A stretch of DNA of 45,686 bases. It comes from an uncultured Oscillospiraceae bacterium. GTDB lineage: Bacteria > Bacillota > Clostridia > Oscillospirales > Oscillospiraceae. The notes below the pieces were generated by a model, which had not been told where the DNA came from, did not search any database, and saw only the letters and a list, made by a program, of their open reading frames with translations. Of this stretch, positions 18,658 through 26,567 are shown piece by piece; positions within the stretch are counted from its first letter, which is position 1; each line of letters starts with the position of its first letter. The DNA lies in NCBI GenBank assembly GCA_910587285.1, contig CAJULM010000020.1, forward strand, positions 1 through 45,686, given 5' to 3'. The position numbers and the translations under genes were made by a program.

Positions 18658-18702
18658 TCTCTGCTTTGTCAGAAGGGCCTTAGCCCTTCCGAGAAGCAGA
18701 GA
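18658..18702 (+). terminator. Large hairpin after pckA (possible factor-dependent end or mRNA stabiliser)
   Basis: TCTCTGCTT (18658-18666) pairs with AAGCAGAGA (18694-18702), with GAAGGGC/GCCCTTC (18672-18678/18683-18689) inside. It starts 16 bases after the stop but has no T-run, so a 3' stabilising structure is as likely as termination. Confidence 0.5.
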
Positions 18703-18823
18703 GCACATCGGTAAGGCGGGAGGGGACGGTGCGTGCCAGCGGCACACGTTCACCGCACGACCGAGCCAAAGGCGAGACCCAAGCCCCTTCCCTACGAAAA
18801 ACCGCATAGACCGGGCGAAAAGA

Positions 18824-18855
18824 GGCGCCGTGCTTCGGCGCGGCGCCCCATTTTT
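18824..18855 (+). terminator. Terminator/attenuator between pckA and oadA
   Basis: GGCGCCG (18824-18830) pairs with CGGCGCC (18841-18847) and is followed by CCATTTTT. It ends about 45 bases before the oadA start, so it may end pckA transcripts or attenuate entry into the oad operon. Confidence 0.6.
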
Positions 18856-18900
18856 CTCCGGCGCGATTCGAACCAAGAGAAATTTGGAGGTGTATCCAAT

Positions 18901-20304
18901 TTGAAGAAACAGGTCCAGTTTACGGAGACCGTACTCCGTGACGCAAACCAGTCCCTGATGGCTACCCGTCTGCCCTATTCCGACTATGCCGATATCCTGT
19001 CCACCATGGACAAGGCCGGCTACTACTCGGTGGAGTGCTGGGGCGGCGCCACCTTCGACTCCTGCCTGCGCTACCTGGGCGAAGATCCCTGGGAGCGGCT
19101 GCGCAACATCCGTAAGAATATGCCCAACACCCGGCTGCAGATGCTGCTGCGCGGCCAGAATCTGCTGGGCTACAAGCACTATCACGACGACGTGGTGGAG
19201 AAGTTCGTGGAGCTGTCCATCAAGAACGGCATTGATGTGATCCGTATTTTCGACGCCCTCAACGACTTCCGCAACATCACCACCGCCCTGGAGGCCACCA
19301 AGAAGTACGCCAAGAAGAACACCGTGGCCTCCGGCTGTATCTCCTACACCCAGAGCCCCGTACACACCGTCGCCAAATACGTGGAGATGTGTAAAGAGCT
19401 GAAGAAGATGGGCTTCGACACCATCTGTCTGAAGGATATGGCCGGCACCATGAGCCCCAACGAAGCCGAGGGTCTCATCAAGGGCATCAAGGACGCTATC
19501 GGCGATATGCCCATCGTCCTCCACACCCACTGCACCACCGGCATGGCCTACATGACGCTGATGAAGGCCATCGACTCCGGCGTGGATGTGATCGACACCG
19601 CCACCTCCTGCTTCTCCAACGGCACCAGCCAGGCGGCCACCGAGACCATGTTCTACGCCCTCCAGCAGTACGGCATCAGCACCGGGCTGAACGAGGATGT
19701 CATCAACCAGGTGAACGACTACTTCAAGCCCATCAAGCAGAAGTATGTGGACTCCGGCCTCATCAACCCCAAGAGCATGGCCACCGACTCCCAGGCCCTG
19801 GTATACAAGGTCCCCGGCGGAATGCTGTCCAACATGATCGCCAACCTGAAGGACCTGAACGCTATGGACAAGTTCGACGCCGCCCTGGCCGAGATTCCCA
19901 GCGTCCGCGCCGATCTGGGCTATCCCCCGCTGGTCACCCCCCTGTCCCAGATGGTGGGCAACCAGGCCGTCACCAACGTGCTCATGGGCGAGCGCTATAA
20001 GCAGATTTCCAAGGAGATCAAGAACTACTTCAAGGGCGAGTACGGCATCGCTCCCGCCCCCGTCAGCAAGGAGCTGGAGGCCAAAATTCTGGGCGAGGGC
20101 GGCAAGCCCGTGGACTGCCGCATCGAGGACTCCAAGCGCACCGGCGAGGAGTTCAAGGCTGCCAAGGAAGCCCTGGGCGACCTGTGCCGCAGCGAGGAAG
20201 ACGTGATGAGCTATATCTGTTTCCCCGATCAGGCGGAGAAGTTCTTCAAGGACCGTCTGGCCAAGGAGGAGAACATGGCCACCTACACCATCACCGAGGC
20301 ATAA
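18901..20304 (+). CDS. oadA: Oxaloacetate decarboxylase alpha subunit (carboxyltransferase)
   Basis: A 467-residue protein that moves CO2 from oxaloacetate to biotin, yielding pyruvate. The TTG at 18901 is used because GGAGG lies ten bases upstream and the protein then opens with KKQVQFTETVLRDANQSLMATR, the family start; the open frame to 18733 is leader. Motifs: ECWGGATFDSCLRYL, the DVIRIFDALNDFRN strand, Lys near residue 178 in CLKDMAG (carboxybiotin transfer), and LHTHCTTGMA metal His. The fused biotin domain of many OadA proteins is missing; biotin is carried by the separate gene at 20672. Pyruvate carboxylase subunit B is the alternative, but the OadB neighbour argues for decarboxylation. 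Confidence 0.93.
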   Translation: MKKQVQFTETVLRDANQSLMATRLPYSDYADILSTMDKAGYYSVECWGGATFDSCLRYLGEDPWERLRNIRKNMPNTRLQMLLRGQNLLGYKHYHDDVVEKFVELSIKNGIDVIRIFDALNDFRNITTALEATKKYAKKNTVASGCISYTQSPVHTVAKYVEMCKELKKMGFDTICLKDMAGTMSPNEAEGLIKGIKDAIGDMPIVLHTHCTTGMAYMTLMKAIDSGVDVIDTATSCFSNGTSQAATETMFYALQQYGISTGLNEDVINQVNDYFKPIKQKYVDSGLINPKSMATDSQALVYKVPGGMLSNMIANLKDLNAMDKFDAALAEIPSVRADLGYPPLVTPLSQMVGNQAVTNVLMGERYKQISKEIKNYFKGEYGIAPAPVSKELEAKILGEGGKPVDCRIEDSKRTGEEFKAAKEALGDLCRSEEDVMSYICFPDQAEKFFKDRLAKEENMATYTITEA

Positions 20305-20316
20305 GGAGGGAGCGGT

Positions 20317-20670
20317 ATGAATACTCTCGCTCTTGCCGCCGGCAAAATGGGCATCGGCGACGCCGGCATCGCCGCCGTGCTGGGCTATGCCGTGGTGTTT
20401 GTCGGCCTGGTCCTGCTGATGTGCGTGGTGATTCTCATGGGTAAGGCCATGGCGGGCAGCCGCGCCAAGCAGACGCAGGCGGCCCCTGCTCAGGCCGCTC
20501 CCGCGGCCGCCGCTGCTCCTTCCGCGCCCCCGGCCCCCGGCTCCGCCGGCGAGGTCAAGCTGTTCGACGTGCCCGACAAGGAGGCCGCCATGATTATGGC
20601 GATTGTGGCCGACAAGATGGGCAAGCCGCTGAACGAGCTGCGCTTCAAGTCCATTAAGGAGGTCAAGTGA
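20317..20670 (+). CDS. oadG: OadG-type small membrane subunit of the Na+ decarboxylase
   Basis: A 117-residue protein starting 12 bases after oadA with GGAGGG. A single membrane helix (about 20-44: AAVLGYAVVFVGLVLLMCVVILMGK) is followed by a 35-residue Ala/Pro linker and a small C-terminal domain (VPDKEAAMIMAIVADKMGKPLNELRFKSIKEV). This layout is that of gamma-like subunits that anchor the alpha subunit to the membrane OadB. The RBS of the next gene lies inside its last codons. Confidence 0.85.
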   Translation: MNTLALAAGKMGIGDAGIAAVLGYAVVFVGLVLLMCVVILMGKAMAGSRAKQTQAAPAQAAPAAAAAPSAPPAPGSAGEVKLFDVPDKEAAMIMAIVADKMGKPLNELRFKSIKEVK

Positions 20671-20671
20671 A

Positions 20672-21073
20672 ATGAAATATAAAGTGACCCTGAACAGCCG
20701 CACCTACGAGGTGGAGGTAGAGGCGGGCAAGGCCATGCTGGTGGACGAGTACGAGGCCTTCGCCCCCGCGCCTGCCGCTGCCGCTGCTCCCGCTCCCGCT
20801 GCGGCTCCTGCCGCCGCGCCCGCCGCTCCTGCGGCCGCCGCCCCCACCGTCACCGCCTCCGGCGAGCCGGTGAACTCCCCCATGCCCGGCACCATTCTCC
20901 GGGTGGAGGTCGCCCAGGGCGCCGCCGTCAAGGAGGGCCAGCTGCTGGTGGTGCTGGAGGCCATGAAGATGGAAAACGAGATTCTCGCCCCCAGGGACGG
21001 CACCGTCGCTCAGGTGGTGGTGCAGAAGGGCAGCCATGTGGAGACCGGTTCGCCGCTGATCGTCCTGGCATAA
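20672..21073 (+). CDS. Biotin carboxyl carrier protein of the decarboxylase
   Basis: A 133-residue protein. A short N-terminal domain (MKYKVTLNSRTYEVEVEAGKAM) is joined by a ~40-residue Ala/Pro linker to a biotinyl domain. VVLEAMKMENEI carries the target Lys99, and NSPMPGTILRV and GSPLIVLA are the flanking strands. It shuttles carboxybiotin from OadA to OadB. Start is one base after the previous stop. The flexible linker lets it swing between subunits; the same Ala/Pro sequence bias in OadG suggests a shared repeat-expansion origin or similar selection. Confidence 0.95.
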   Translation: MKYKVTLNSRTYEVEVEAGKAMLVDEYEAFAPAPAAAAAPAPAAAPAAAPAAPAAAAPTVTASGEPVNSPMPGTILRVEVAQGAAVKEGQLLVVLEAMKMENEILAPRDGTVAQVVVQKGSHVETGSPLIVLA

Positions 21074-21085
21074 GGAGGGGCTTGT

Positions 21086-22402
21086 ATGGATATCTTACAA
21101 ACCCTTTCCAAGCTGGTCAACGAGTCCGGCTTCGCCGGGTTCTTCCTGAGCGGCGGCTGGAAATACCTCGTGATGATTGTAGTGGCCTGTGTGCTGCTCT
21201 ATCTGGGCATCGGCAAGAAGTTTGAGCCGCTGCTGCTGGTGGGCATCGCTTTCGGCGCCCTGCTCACCAATATTCCCGGCGCGGGGCTGTACCACATGGG
21301 TATGTGGGACGCCTACGTCAACGAATGCGCCTATGACGCCGCCAATGACACCGCTCTCATCGAGGTCACTGAGGACGGCAGCCGGGTGCTCTCCGTGGAG
21401 GAATATCTGGCCAACCTGCCTGAAGGCGCCAAGGAGCCCAACATTGTGGAGCACCTGTCCTTCACCGATGTGGCCCATTTCGGCGGCCTGCTGGACATCC
21501 TGTATATCGGCGTGAAGGCCGGCGTGTACCCCTGTCTGATCTTCATCGGCATCGGCGCCATGACGGACTTCGGGCCCCTCATTGCCCGGCCCTCCTCCCT
21601 GCTGCTGGGCGCGGCTGCCCAGCTGGGCGTGTTCTTTGCCATGTTCGGCGCCATGCTGCTGGGCTTCACCGGCCCCGAGGCGGGCTCCATCGGCATCATC
21701 GGCGGCGCGGACGGCCCCACGGCCATCCTTACCACCTCCAAACTGGCCCCTCACCTCCTTGGCCCCATCGCCATCGCGGCCTATTCCTACATGGCCCTGA
21801 TCCCCATGATTCAGAAGCCCCTCATGCGGGCGCTGACCACGGAAAAAGAGCGCCAGGTGAAGATGGAGCAGGCTCGCGAGGTGTCCAAGGTGGAGAAGAT
21901 TGTCTTCCCCATCATCGTGGCCGTGTTCGTCATCCTGCTCATCCCCTCCACCGCCCCCCTCATCGGCTGCCTCATGTTCGGCAACCTGCTGAAAGAGACG
22001 GGCGTCACCGAGCGTCTGAGCGACACCGCTCAGAACGCCCTGATGAACATTGTCACCCTGTTCCTGGGCATCAGCGTGGGCGCCACCACGGTGGCCACCC
22101 GCTTTCTCACCTTCCAGACCCTGGCCATCGTGGTGCTGGGCGTGATCGCCTTCATGTTCTCCACCATCGGCGGCCTGCTGGTGGGCAAGCTGATGTACAA
22201 ACTGTCCGGCGGCAAGATCAACCCGCTCATCGGCTCCGCCGGCGTGTCCGCAGTACCTATGGCCGCCCGCGTGTCCCAGGATGTGGGCCGGGAGGCCAAC
22301 CCCAACAACTTCCTGCTGATGCACGCTATGGGCCCCAACGTGGCCGGCGTCATCGGCTCGGCCATCGCGGCGGGCTTCCTGATCGCCGTGTTCGGCGGCT
22401 GA
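21086..22402 (+). CDS. oadB: Na+-translocating decarboxylase beta subunit
   Basis: A 438-residue polytopic membrane protein that decarboxylates carboxybiotin and pumps Na+ out. FIGIGAMTDFGPLIARP, the Gly-rich GIIGGADGPTAI motif with the ion-binding Asp, and PLIGSAGVSAVPMAARVSQ near the C terminus are family signatures. A ~60-residue acidic segment after the second helix (EVTEDGSRVLSVEEYLANLPEGAKEPN) is an extra loop seen in some clostridial members. RBS AAGGAGG. Glutaconyl- or methylmalonyl-CoA decarboxylase complexes share this subunit; the OadA-type alpha subunit favours oxaloacetate. Confidence 0.94.
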   Translation: MDILQTLSKLVNESGFAGFFLSGGWKYLVMIVVACVLLYLGIGKKFEPLLLVGIAFGALLTNIPGAGLYHMGMWDAYVNECAYDAANDTALIEVTEDGSRVLSVEEYLANLPEGAKEPNIVEHLSFTDVAHFGGLLDILYIGVKAGVYPCLIFIGIGAMTDFGPLIARPSSLLLGAAAQLGVFFAMFGAMLLGFTGPEAGSIGIIGGADGPTAILTTSKLAPHLLGPIAIAAYSYMALIPMIQKPLMRALTTEKERQVKMEQAREVSKVEKIVFPIIVAVFVILLIPSTAPLIGCLMFGNLLKETGVTERLSDTAQNALMNIVTLFLGISVGATTVATRFLTFQTLAIVVLGVIAFMFSTIGGLLVGKLMYKLSGGKINPLIGSAGVSAVPMAARVSQDVGREANPNNFLLMHAMGPNVAGVIGSAIAAGFLIAVFGG

Positions 22403-22420
22403 GCGGCCCTTTCGCTGCAA

Positions 22421-22461
22421 AACAAAAAACGGCCCGCCCGGTCAAACCGGGCGGGCTGTTC
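22421..22461 (-). terminator. Bidirectional terminator between oadB and the XRE membrane protein
   Basis: GCCCGCCCGGT and ACCGGGCGGGC pair perfectly around CAA. The T-run is strong on the minus strand (TTTTTTG) and weak on the plus strand, so it mainly ends the minus-strand gene but sits directly after oadB as well. Confidence 0.85.
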
Positions 22462-23166
22462 TCATTCCTCAAAATCCTCCGGGGCGACGTTGATGAACAC
22501 GCTCACCCGCGCGTCCCCCTCCAAACTCTTTTCATAGCCGGTCAGCTTTCCCTCCCCGTCCGGGAGATAGATGCTGCGCCCTTTGATGAGCGCCTGGAAG
22601 CGCCGCTCCCCCGTCTCCACCGTCACCAGCGGGCCGTCCGCCGTATAGCTGCCGTACTCCAGCGGCTCAAACTGGCGGTAGCGGTAATATTTCCCGTCCG
22701 CAGCAAACACCAGGTACTCGCCCGCCGTTCCGCGCCAATCGGTGCACCAGTTTCCCATCGCGGCCTCGTCCATGGGGCAGCGCCGCGTATAATCCCGCTG
22801 CCAGCACAGGCACAGCACCAGCGCCGCGCACAGCATCGCCGTCACCGCCGGGAAGGCCCCGTACCGCTCCAGCCACCGCCGCAGCCGCTCGCCCGGCCTT
22901 TGCAGCGCGTCGGCCAGCTTCTCGTCCGCCGCCGTGCGGAAGTCCTCCTCGCTCTCCAGCCTGCGCCCCTCGATCAGCTCGTTCAGACTCACGCCAAACT
23001 CCCTTCCCATCAGGGTCAGCGCCTCGACGCCGGGCATATAGTCCCCGTTCTCCCAGCGGGAGACCGTCTTGTTCGTCACCCCCAGCCGCTCCCCCAACTC
23101 CTCCTGGGTCCAGCCCTTCTCCTTCCGCAGCCGGGCAATAAACGCGCCGATTTTGATTTGGTCCAC
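22462..23166 (-). CDS. XRE HTH regulator with membrane anchor and extracytoplasmic domain
   Basis: A 234-residue protein from GTG 23166 (AAAGGGAGG upstream). The N-terminal HTH is FIARLRKEKGWTQEELGERL...VTNKTVSRWENGDYMPG (about 9-46), with the usual VEALTLMGREFGVSLNELI tail. A linker leads to one membrane helix (about 103-121: FPAVTAMLCAALVLCLCW), then a ~110-residue domain with a GNWCTDWRGTAGEYLVFAADGKYYRYRQ motif like lipocalin/DUF5640-type beta sheets. Such one-component regulators may sense envelope signals. It converges on the oad operon and has no coupled partner. Confidence 0.85.
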   Translation of the reverse strand: MDQIKIGAFIARLRKEKGWTQEELGERLGVTNKTVSRWENGDYMPGVEALTLMGREFGVSLNELIEGRRLESEEDFRTAADEKLADALQRPGERLRRWLERYGAFPAVTAMLCAALVLCLCWQRDYTRRCPMDEAAMGNWCTDWRGTAGEYLVFAADGKYYRYRQFEPLEYGSYTADGPLVTVETGERRFQALIKGRSIYLPDGEGKLTGYEKSLEGDARVSVFINVAPEDFEE

Positions 23167-23241
23167 ACTCTCGCCTCCCTTTCGCCTTCAGCATACCCCG
23201 GCCGGCTGGATTTGTACACCCCAAAAAAAGCGAATGCACAG

Positions 23242-23275
23242 AAATACCCGCCCCCACACTGGGAGACGGGTATTT
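23242..23275 (-). terminator. Terminator after the fumarase beta gene
   Basis: AAATACCCG (23242-23250) pairs with CGGGTATTT (23267-23275). It starts just below the stop codon at 23277. T-runs occur on both sides, stronger on the plus strand. Confidence 0.7.
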
Positions 23276-23276
23276 T

Positions 23277-23831
23277 TTATGTCCTCCGATACTCCGCCCG
23301 GCCCTGCCGGAACAGGTCGTTCCCCAGACTGTCGATGGCCACGGTGAGGGGCAGGTCCCGCACCGTCATCCGCTTCACGGACTCGCAGCCCAAATCGTCA
23401 AAGGCGATGACCTGGGCCGTCTCAATGCACCGGGCGATGAGCGCCCCCGCGCCGCCCACGGCGGCGAAATAGCACGCCCCGTTGCGCACCATGGCGTCTA
23501 CCACGCTCTGGCTGCGCTCTCCCTTGCCGATCATGGCGGTCAGACCCAAATCCAGCAGCCGGGGGGCGAAGGCGTCCATCCGTCCCGCCGTAGTGGGCCC
23601 ACAGGCCCCCACCGCCATGCCCTGCTGCCCAGGGGTGGGGCCTGCGTAGTAGATGACCGCCCCGTTTATCTCGAAGGGCAGGGGTTTTCCCGCGTCCAAC
23701 AGCTCAAACAGCCGCTTGTGGGCGGCGTCCCGCGCGGTGTAGATGACGCCGGACAGCAGCACCCGGTCCCCGGCCCGCAGCTGGCTCACACGGGAGGGCA
23801 GGTCCTCTGTGCAAACGGCCAGCGCGCTCAT
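23277..23831 (-). CDS. Class I fumarate hydratase / tartrate dehydratase beta subunit (C-terminal type)
   Basis: A 184-residue protein. LRAGDRVLLSGVIYTARDAAHKRL, the swivelling-domain GAVIYYAGPTP, AVGACGPTTAGRMDAFAPRLLDLGLTAMIGKG and YFAAVGGAGALIA are the hallmarks of the beta half of Fe-S fumarases. It would convert fumarate and malate together with an alpha subunit carrying the [4Fe-4S] cluster, which is not adjacent in this window. The ATG overlaps the stop of the coiled-coil gene by four bases (ATGA). A larger frame to 24740 in the same phase is an artefact of GC-rich sequence. Confidence 0.88.
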   Translation of the reverse strand: MSALAVCTEDLPSRVSQLRAGDRVLLSGVIYTARDAAHKRLFELLDAGKPLPFEINGAVIYYAGPTPGQQGMAVGACGPTTAGRMDAFAPRLLDLGLTAMIGKGERSQSVVDAMVRNGACYFAAVGGAGALIARCIETAQVIAFDDLGCESVKRMTVRDLPLTVAIDSLGNDLFRQGRAEYRRT

Positions 23832-24460
23832 CTCAGCCCTCCCTGCTCCCGCAGGCCCTGAGCTGCCTTGTCCAATGTGCCCACCTGCTCCGCCGCCCTT
23901 CCCAGAGCCTGGGCCTGCTCCAGCAGTGTATCCATCCCCCGGCGCAGCTGGCCGTACTGCTCCAGCACCCCGTCCAGCCACTGCTGGGTATCGGCACGGA
24001 TGCGCTCCGCCTCCTCCTGGGCCTGGCTCACCGTGTCCTGGGCTCTGCGGTGGGCGTCCAGCTCCACGGTGGCCACCCGGTCCTTCAACTGGGCATAGCT
24101 TTCCGCCATGGGCTCCAGGGTGCCCACCTGGGTCTGAAGCCGCTCCAGCTCCTTTTTGGCCACCATCAGCTTGGACTCCGTCTGGGACAGCTCGCCCCGC
24201 AGCTTGGACAGCGACCGGGTGGACGCCTCCAGAGAGGCGCGCACTTTGGCCTCCTCGGCCGCCGCGCCGCTCTTTTCGCTCTCCGCGCCGGACAGAGCCG
24301 CCTCCAACTGGGCGTTCTTCTCCTCCGCCTGGTCCAGCCGCTCCTGGAGCTGGGCCAGCTCCTGCCGGTGGGCGGCGGCGGTCTGCTCGATGTACTGCTG
24401 CACATCCTGGCGGTTGAAACCGCCAAAAGCGGTGCGGAATTTTTGAATCACCGTGTCCAT
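23828..24460 (-). CDS. DivIVA-like coiled-coil protein
   Basis: A 210-residue protein. The ATG at 24460 gives MDTVIQKFRTAFGGFNRQDVQQYIEQ, which matches the DivIVA/GpsB N-terminal lipid-binding pattern (FGGFNRQDVxxYI); the frame to 24556 overlaps the promoter. Residues ~30-195 form almost continuous coiled coil (LAQLQERLDQAEEKNAQLEA, TQVGTLEPMAESYAQLKDR). DivIVA-type proteins mark curved membranes at poles and septa and recruit division or wall factors. It is first in a two-gene unit with the fumarase beta subunit, an odd pairing. Confidence 0.8.
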   Translation of the reverse strand: MDTVIQKFRTAFGGFNRQDVQQYIEQTAAAHRQELAQLQERLDQAEEKNAQLEAALSGAESEKSGAAAEEAKVRASLEASTRSLSKLRGELSQTESKLMVAKKELERLQTQVGTLEPMAESYAQLKDRVATVELDAHRRAQDTVSQAQEEAERIRADTQQWLDGVLEQYGQLRRGMDTLLEQAQALGRAAEQVGTLDKAAQGLREQGGLR

Positions 24461-24493
24461 TCCTGTCCCTTCTTTTCTTTTGGTATTGTACTG

Positions 24494-24522
24494 ATGATAC
24501 CACATCCCACCGCCGCTGACAA
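24494..24522 (-). promoter_or_regulatory. Promoter of the DivIVA-like gene
   Basis: Minus strand TTGTCA (24517-24522), 17-base spacer, TATCAT (24494-24499), 34 bases before the ATG. Good match to the housekeeping consensus. Confidence 0.72.
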
Positions 24523-24581
24523 TCCTTTGGAAAAATTTTGACAATCTCATTGACAAACAGGCGGCCTTTGAGGTAGGCTAT

Positions 24582-24616
24582 AAGGGCACTGTCCCCAGAC
24601 GGTGCCCTTTTCTTTA
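24582..24616 (+). terminator. Leader attenuator/terminator before the Ca2+/Na+ antiporter
   Basis: AAGGGCAC (24582-24589) pairs with GTGCCCTT (24602-24609) and is followed by TTTTCTTT. There is no + strand gene upstream to terminate, so it may attenuate the antiporter transcript from inside its leader. I could not recognise a known riboswitch before it. Confidence 0.5.
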
Positions 24617-24654
24617 CATCACAGCCCCCTTGGGGCCCCTTGGAGGTCATCACA

Positions 24655-25617
24655 ATGCTCATCCCGGTTCTTCTATTTGTCGTGGGCTTGGTTTTTCTCA
24701 TTAAGGGCGGCGACTGGTTTGTGGACGGCGCCACCGGCATCGCCCGGCGCTTTCACCTGCCCGAGCTGCTCATCGGCGCTACGGTGGTTTCTATCGGCAC
24801 CACTCTGCCCGAAGTGATGGTGTCCACCGCCTCCGCCCTCAGCGGCCACGGCGAAATCGCCTATGGCAACGCCATCGGCTCGGTCATCTGCAACACCGCC
24901 CTCATCGCCGCCATCACCGTGGCCGTCCGCCCCGGCAAGGTGGACCCCAAATCCCTACGCCTGCCGGTGTGCTTCTTTTTCGCGGCGGCGGCGCTGTATG
25001 CCGGCATCGCCTACACCACCGGCTATTTCAGCCGGGTGGCCGGACTGTTTCTGTTGGCGCTGTTTGCCGCTTACATGGTGTCCACTGTGTGGCAGATGAA
25101 GTCCTCTCCCGCCCCTGCCCAGCACGAGCCGGCCGGGGAGGAGGGCTCCACCCTCAAGGACGTCGTTCTGCTCATCGCCGGGGCTGCGCTCATCGCGGTG
25201 GGGGCCAACCTGTTGGTGGACAACGGCACTCTCATCGCCCAGGCGCTGGGCGTCCCTGAGTCGGTCATCGCCCTCACCTTCGTAGCGCTGGGCACGTCTC
25301 TGCCCGAGCTGGTCACTGCCATCACATCCTTGGCCAAGGGCCACGGAGCGCTCTCCCTGGGCAATGTCATCGGCGCCAACGTGTTCAACCTGGTGCTGGT
25401 GTCCGGGGTGTCCGTCACCCTGGCCCCCTTCCCCATCCCTCAGGGCTCCACCATCGCCGGGTATAACGCCTCCCTGGTGCTGGATATCCCGGTGATGCTG
25501 CTGGTGATGGCCCTGCTCACCTTCCCCGCCCTCACCAAAGGAAAGCTGCACCGGGGCCAGGGCCTCCTGCTGCTGGCCATATACGCGGCGTTCTGCGTAG
25601 CGCAGTTCACCCTCTAA
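24655..25617 (+). CDS. CaCA-family Ca2+/Na+ antiporter (YrbG-like)
   Basis: A 320-residue membrane exchanger. The ATG at 24655 is used (GGAGG nine bases before). The two inverted alpha-repeats are clear: GATVVSIGTTLPEVMVSTAS...GNAIGSVICN (about 45-80) and LTFVALGTSLPELVTAITS...GNVIGANVFN (about 205-245), with the ion-binding Glu in each LPE. About ten membrane helices, split by a short cytosolic loop rich in Pro/Glu. It exports Ca2+ (or K+/Na+ variants) with the Na+ gradient that the oxaloacetate decarboxylase may help build. Confidence 0.92.
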   Translation: MLIPVLLFVVGLVFLIKGGDWFVDGATGIARRFHLPELLIGATVVSIGTTLPEVMVSTASALSGHGEIAYGNAIGSVICNTALIAAITVAVRPGKVDPKSLRLPVCFFFAAAALYAGIAYTTGYFSRVAGLFLLALFAAYMVSTVWQMKSSPAPAQHEPAGEEGSTLKDVVLLIAGAALIAVGANLLVDNGTLIAQALGVPESVIALTFVALGTSLPELVTAITSLAKGHGALSLGNVIGANVFNLVLVSGVSVTLAPFPIPQGSTIAGYNASLVLDIPVMLLVMALLTFPALTKGKLHRGQGLLLLAIYAAFCVAQFTL

Positions 25618-25624
25618 CCCCTTC

Positions 25625-25658
25625 GCGGGCCGGGCTTTCTCCGGCCCGCCACTTTTTT
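25625..25658 (+). terminator. Antiporter terminator
   Basis: GCGGGCCGG (25625-25633) pairs with CCGGCCCGC (25641-25649), then CAC and six T. It is eight bases after the stop. Confidence 0.88.
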
Positions 25659-25715
25659 GGAGATAATTCCTATCATGCCCCAGCTCAGCTTCGGGAAATA
25701 CGGACAATCCACGGA

Positions 25716-25744
25716 TTGCATTTTTCTCTTTCCTATGCTAAACT
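25716..25744 (+). promoter_or_regulatory. Promoter of the esterase-esterase-ATP-grasp operon
   Basis: TTGCAT (25716-25721), 17-base spacer, TAAACT (25739-25744), 48 bases before the first ATG. The terminator of the antiporter lies just upstream, so this operon is an independent unit. Confidence 0.72.
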
Positions 25745-25792
25745 ATTAAAAACCATCATTAACGCTTTGAAGCGAGAAAGGACTGCCCCACC

Positions 25793-26563
25793 ATGATCGA
25801 CCAATGGAACCTCACTATCCCCGAGCTCACTGGAGACGAACCCCGCCGGGCCTATGTCTATGTCCCCGACTCCTGGGAGGAGGACCACGACCTGCGCTAT
25901 CCGGTGCTGTATATGTTCGATGGGCACAATGTATTTTTCGACGAGGATGCCACCTACGGTAAGAGCTGGGGACTGGGCGAGTATTTAGACGCCACCCAGA
26001 CCCAGATCATGGTGGCGGCGGTGGAGTGCAATCACCACCCGGACAACGGGCGGCTGAGCGAATACTCCCCCTTCACCTTCCGCACCCCCCAATTTAAGAA
26101 AGTCGTGGGCCGGGGTAAAATCACCATGGACTGGATGGCCAACGTGTTCAAGGCCGAGATCGACCGGGAATTTCCCACCCTTCCCGGCCGGGAGGACACC
26201 TTCATTGCCGGCAGCTCTATGGGCGGGCTCATGAGCCTGTACGCCCTGCTGGAATATAACCACGTGTTTTCCCGGGCGGCGGCACTCTCCCCCTCCCTGT
26301 GGGTGGCCCCGGGCAAGGCGGAAAGCATGATTCGCGCCGCCCGCCCCGCGCCGGGCACCGTGCTGTACATGGACTACGGCTCCCAGGAGCTGGACAACCA
26401 CAGCGGTATGCTCCGGCAGTTAGGCCGGGCGGCGGCGCTGCTCACCGAAAAGCAGCTCATGCTCAGCTTCCGCATCGTCCCAGGCGGCGAGCACTGCGAG
26501 GCCAGCTGGGAGCGGCAGATCCCCTTTTTCATACATACCCTGCTCTACGGCAGAGAGGAGTGA
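25793..26563 (+). CDS. Alpha/beta-hydrolase, esterase D / enterochelin-esterase-like
   Basis: A 256-residue cytosolic protein without signal peptide. The PF00756-type layout is visible: RRAYVYVPDSW...YPVLYMFDGHNVFFDEDATYG, nucleophile elbow GSSMGG with Ser142, and His in GGEHCEASWERQIPFF at the C terminus; an acidic partner is likely in the YGSQELDN segment. The family cleaves esters such as siderophore trilactones, S-formylglutathione or peptidyl esters. The next two genes follow at 4 and 3 bases, so it belongs to a three-gene pathway. Confidence 0.87.
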   Translation: MIDQWNLTIPELTGDEPRRAYVYVPDSWEEDHDLRYPVLYMFDGHNVFFDEDATYGKSWGLGEYLDATQTQIMVAAVECNHHPDNGRLSEYSPFTFRTPQFKKVVGRGKITMDWMANVFKAEIDREFPTLPGREDTFIAGSSMGGLMSLYALLEYNHVFSRAAALSPSLWVAPGKAESMIRAARPAPGTVLYMDYGSQELDNHSGMLRQLGRAAALLTEKQLMLSFRIVPGGEHCEASWERQIPFFIHTLLYGREE

Positions 26564-26567
26564 TCCC

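Noticed and set aside
18855..18880. Minus-strand T-arm-like GGTTCGAATCGCGCC
   Set aside because: Flanks give no cloverleaf; it lies in the oadA leader just before the RBS.
20450..20860. Ala/Pro-rich stretches as tandem repeats or assembly errors
   Set aside because: They are in-frame flexible linkers expected in OadG and the biotin carrier protein.
23277..24740. 487-residue single frame joining fumarase beta with upstream sequence
   Set aside because: Only the last 184 residues match a family; the upstream part is a shadow of the DivIVA-like gene, which has its own start, RBS and promoter.
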